From Actinokineospora auranticolor (lineage in GTDB: Bacteria > Actinomycetota > Actinomycetes > Mycobacteriales > Pseudonocardiaceae), in assembly GCF_002934265.1 (NCBI RefSeq), contig NZ_PTIX01000011.1, forward strand, positions 1-64,000: a stretch of 64,000 nt of DNA, in the 5' to 3' direction. How positions within the stretch are numbered: the stretch's first letter is position 1; each line of letters opens with the position of its first letter. Below the pieces are notes generated by a model. The model worked only from the letters and a program-made list of their open reading frames with translations. It searched no databases and was not told where the DNA came from. This document shows positions 63,685 through 64,000 of the stretch, one piece after another. Both the position numbers and the translations under genes were made by a program.

Positions 63685-64000
63685 GTGAGTGGTAGCAGGG
63701 TGTTGGTGGCGGGGACGAGTATCGCGGGGCCCGCGTTGGCGCATTGGTTGCGGCGGCGGGGAGCCGAGGTGACCGTGGTGGAGCGGGCGCCCGGGTTGCG
63801 GCCGGGTGGGCAGGCGGTGGACGCGCGCGGGGTGGCCAAGGAGGTCATTCGGCGGATGGGGTTGGACGCTGCGGTGCGGGCGGCCTGTACGGACACCGAG
63901 GGTGCGCACACCGTCGACGTCGACGGGAACGTGCTGGAGACCTACCGCGCCGAGGACGACGGCGGGGACGGGCCCATCGCGGAGATCGAGATCCTGCGCG
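63685..64000 (+). CDS. FAD-dependent monooxygenase (PheA/TfdB type), 5' part only
   Basis: GTG 63685 begins SGSRVLVAGTSIAGPALAHW, the FAD-binding Rossmann motif in the variant form GxSxxG, then LRRRGAEVTVVERAPGLRPG with the ribose-binding Glu, and GGQAVDARGVAKEVIRRMGL, typical of flavoprotein aromatic hydroxylases and TetX-like enzymes. The window ends after 105 codons, so the GD motif and C-terminus cannot be seen. It is a promoter-proximal gene divergent from the membrane protein to its left. Confidence 0.85.
   Translation, partial: MSGSRVLVAGTSIAGPALAHWLRRRGAEVTVVERAPGLRPGGQAVDARGVAKEVIRRMGLDAAVRAACTDTEGAHTVDVDGNVLETYRAEDDGGDGPIAEIEILR

Noticed and set aside
1-64000. tRNA, rRNA or riboswitch genes
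   Set aside because: No cloverleaf, rRNA core or known aptamer sequence was recognised by eye; a covariance-model search would settle this.

Overview
The window is very GC-rich, with GTG/TTG starts, GTGA/ATGA gene overlaps and high third-position GC. It carries actinomycete families (DUF6292, PAC2, class I PPK2, caspase-nSTAND-WD40 proteins, an LAXTG surface protein, a type I-E-like CRISPR relic). It is best read as chromosomal sequence of a filamentous actinomycete, probably of the Pseudonocardiaceae/Actinosynnema-Saccharothrix type; the genus is inference. No rRNA or tRNA gene was recognised.

Layout. 1-12.1 kb: a transposase end, a PAC2 protein, and a minus-strand surface/toxin operon of a DNRLRE/FG-GAP exoprotein, a 2056-residue RHS protein with a variable nuclease-like tip, and an overlapping pentapeptide-like putative immunity gene. 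12.1-16.9 kb: a scrap zone with a NACHT ATPase pseudogene, an IS3 copy and an IS110 copy both riddled with frameshifts, and a one-spacer type I-E CRISPR relic with no cas genes. 16.9-28.9 kb: an M1 lipoprotein peptidase, wrecked FecCD permeases, a sugar acetyltransferase, a frameshifted caspase-STAND-WD40 protein, a TetR-MFS pair with a double palindromic operator, two tandem paralogues of unknown function and an RluA-type pseudouridine synthase.

28.9-47.5 kb is the most coherent part. A seven-gene plus-strand operon (Gfo/Idh/MocA oxidoreductase, TldD, PmbA, two DUF4438 paralogues, GntR regulator), a minus-strand operon (dipeptide-type ABC transporter with fused double ATPase, aminotransferase, D-2-hydroxyacid dehydrogenase) and a divergent plus-strand operon (aspartoacylase-like hydrolase, two SDRs, RidA), followed by a LysR regulator, read together as an uptake-and-breakdown system for a modified or acylated peptide or amino-acid conjugate. 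The substrate is unknown, and this is my best candidate for an undescribed system.

47.5-53.2 kb holds housekeeping and stress genes: PPK2, a DEAD-box helicase, DUF6292, a cold-shock protein and a membrane fatty-acid desaturase. 53.2-64 kb is again rich in broken genes (TetR, SMP-30, STAS, WD40-KAP NTPase, SbnA/SbnB, adenosine deaminase) around a SWIM-domain gene, two coupled small membrane proteins, an LAXTG-anchored protein and two membrane proteins. It ends in the start of a FAD monooxygenase cut by the window edge. Overall, intact operons alternate with stretches unusually dense in pseudogenes, many of them ATPase/conflict or siderophore genes.
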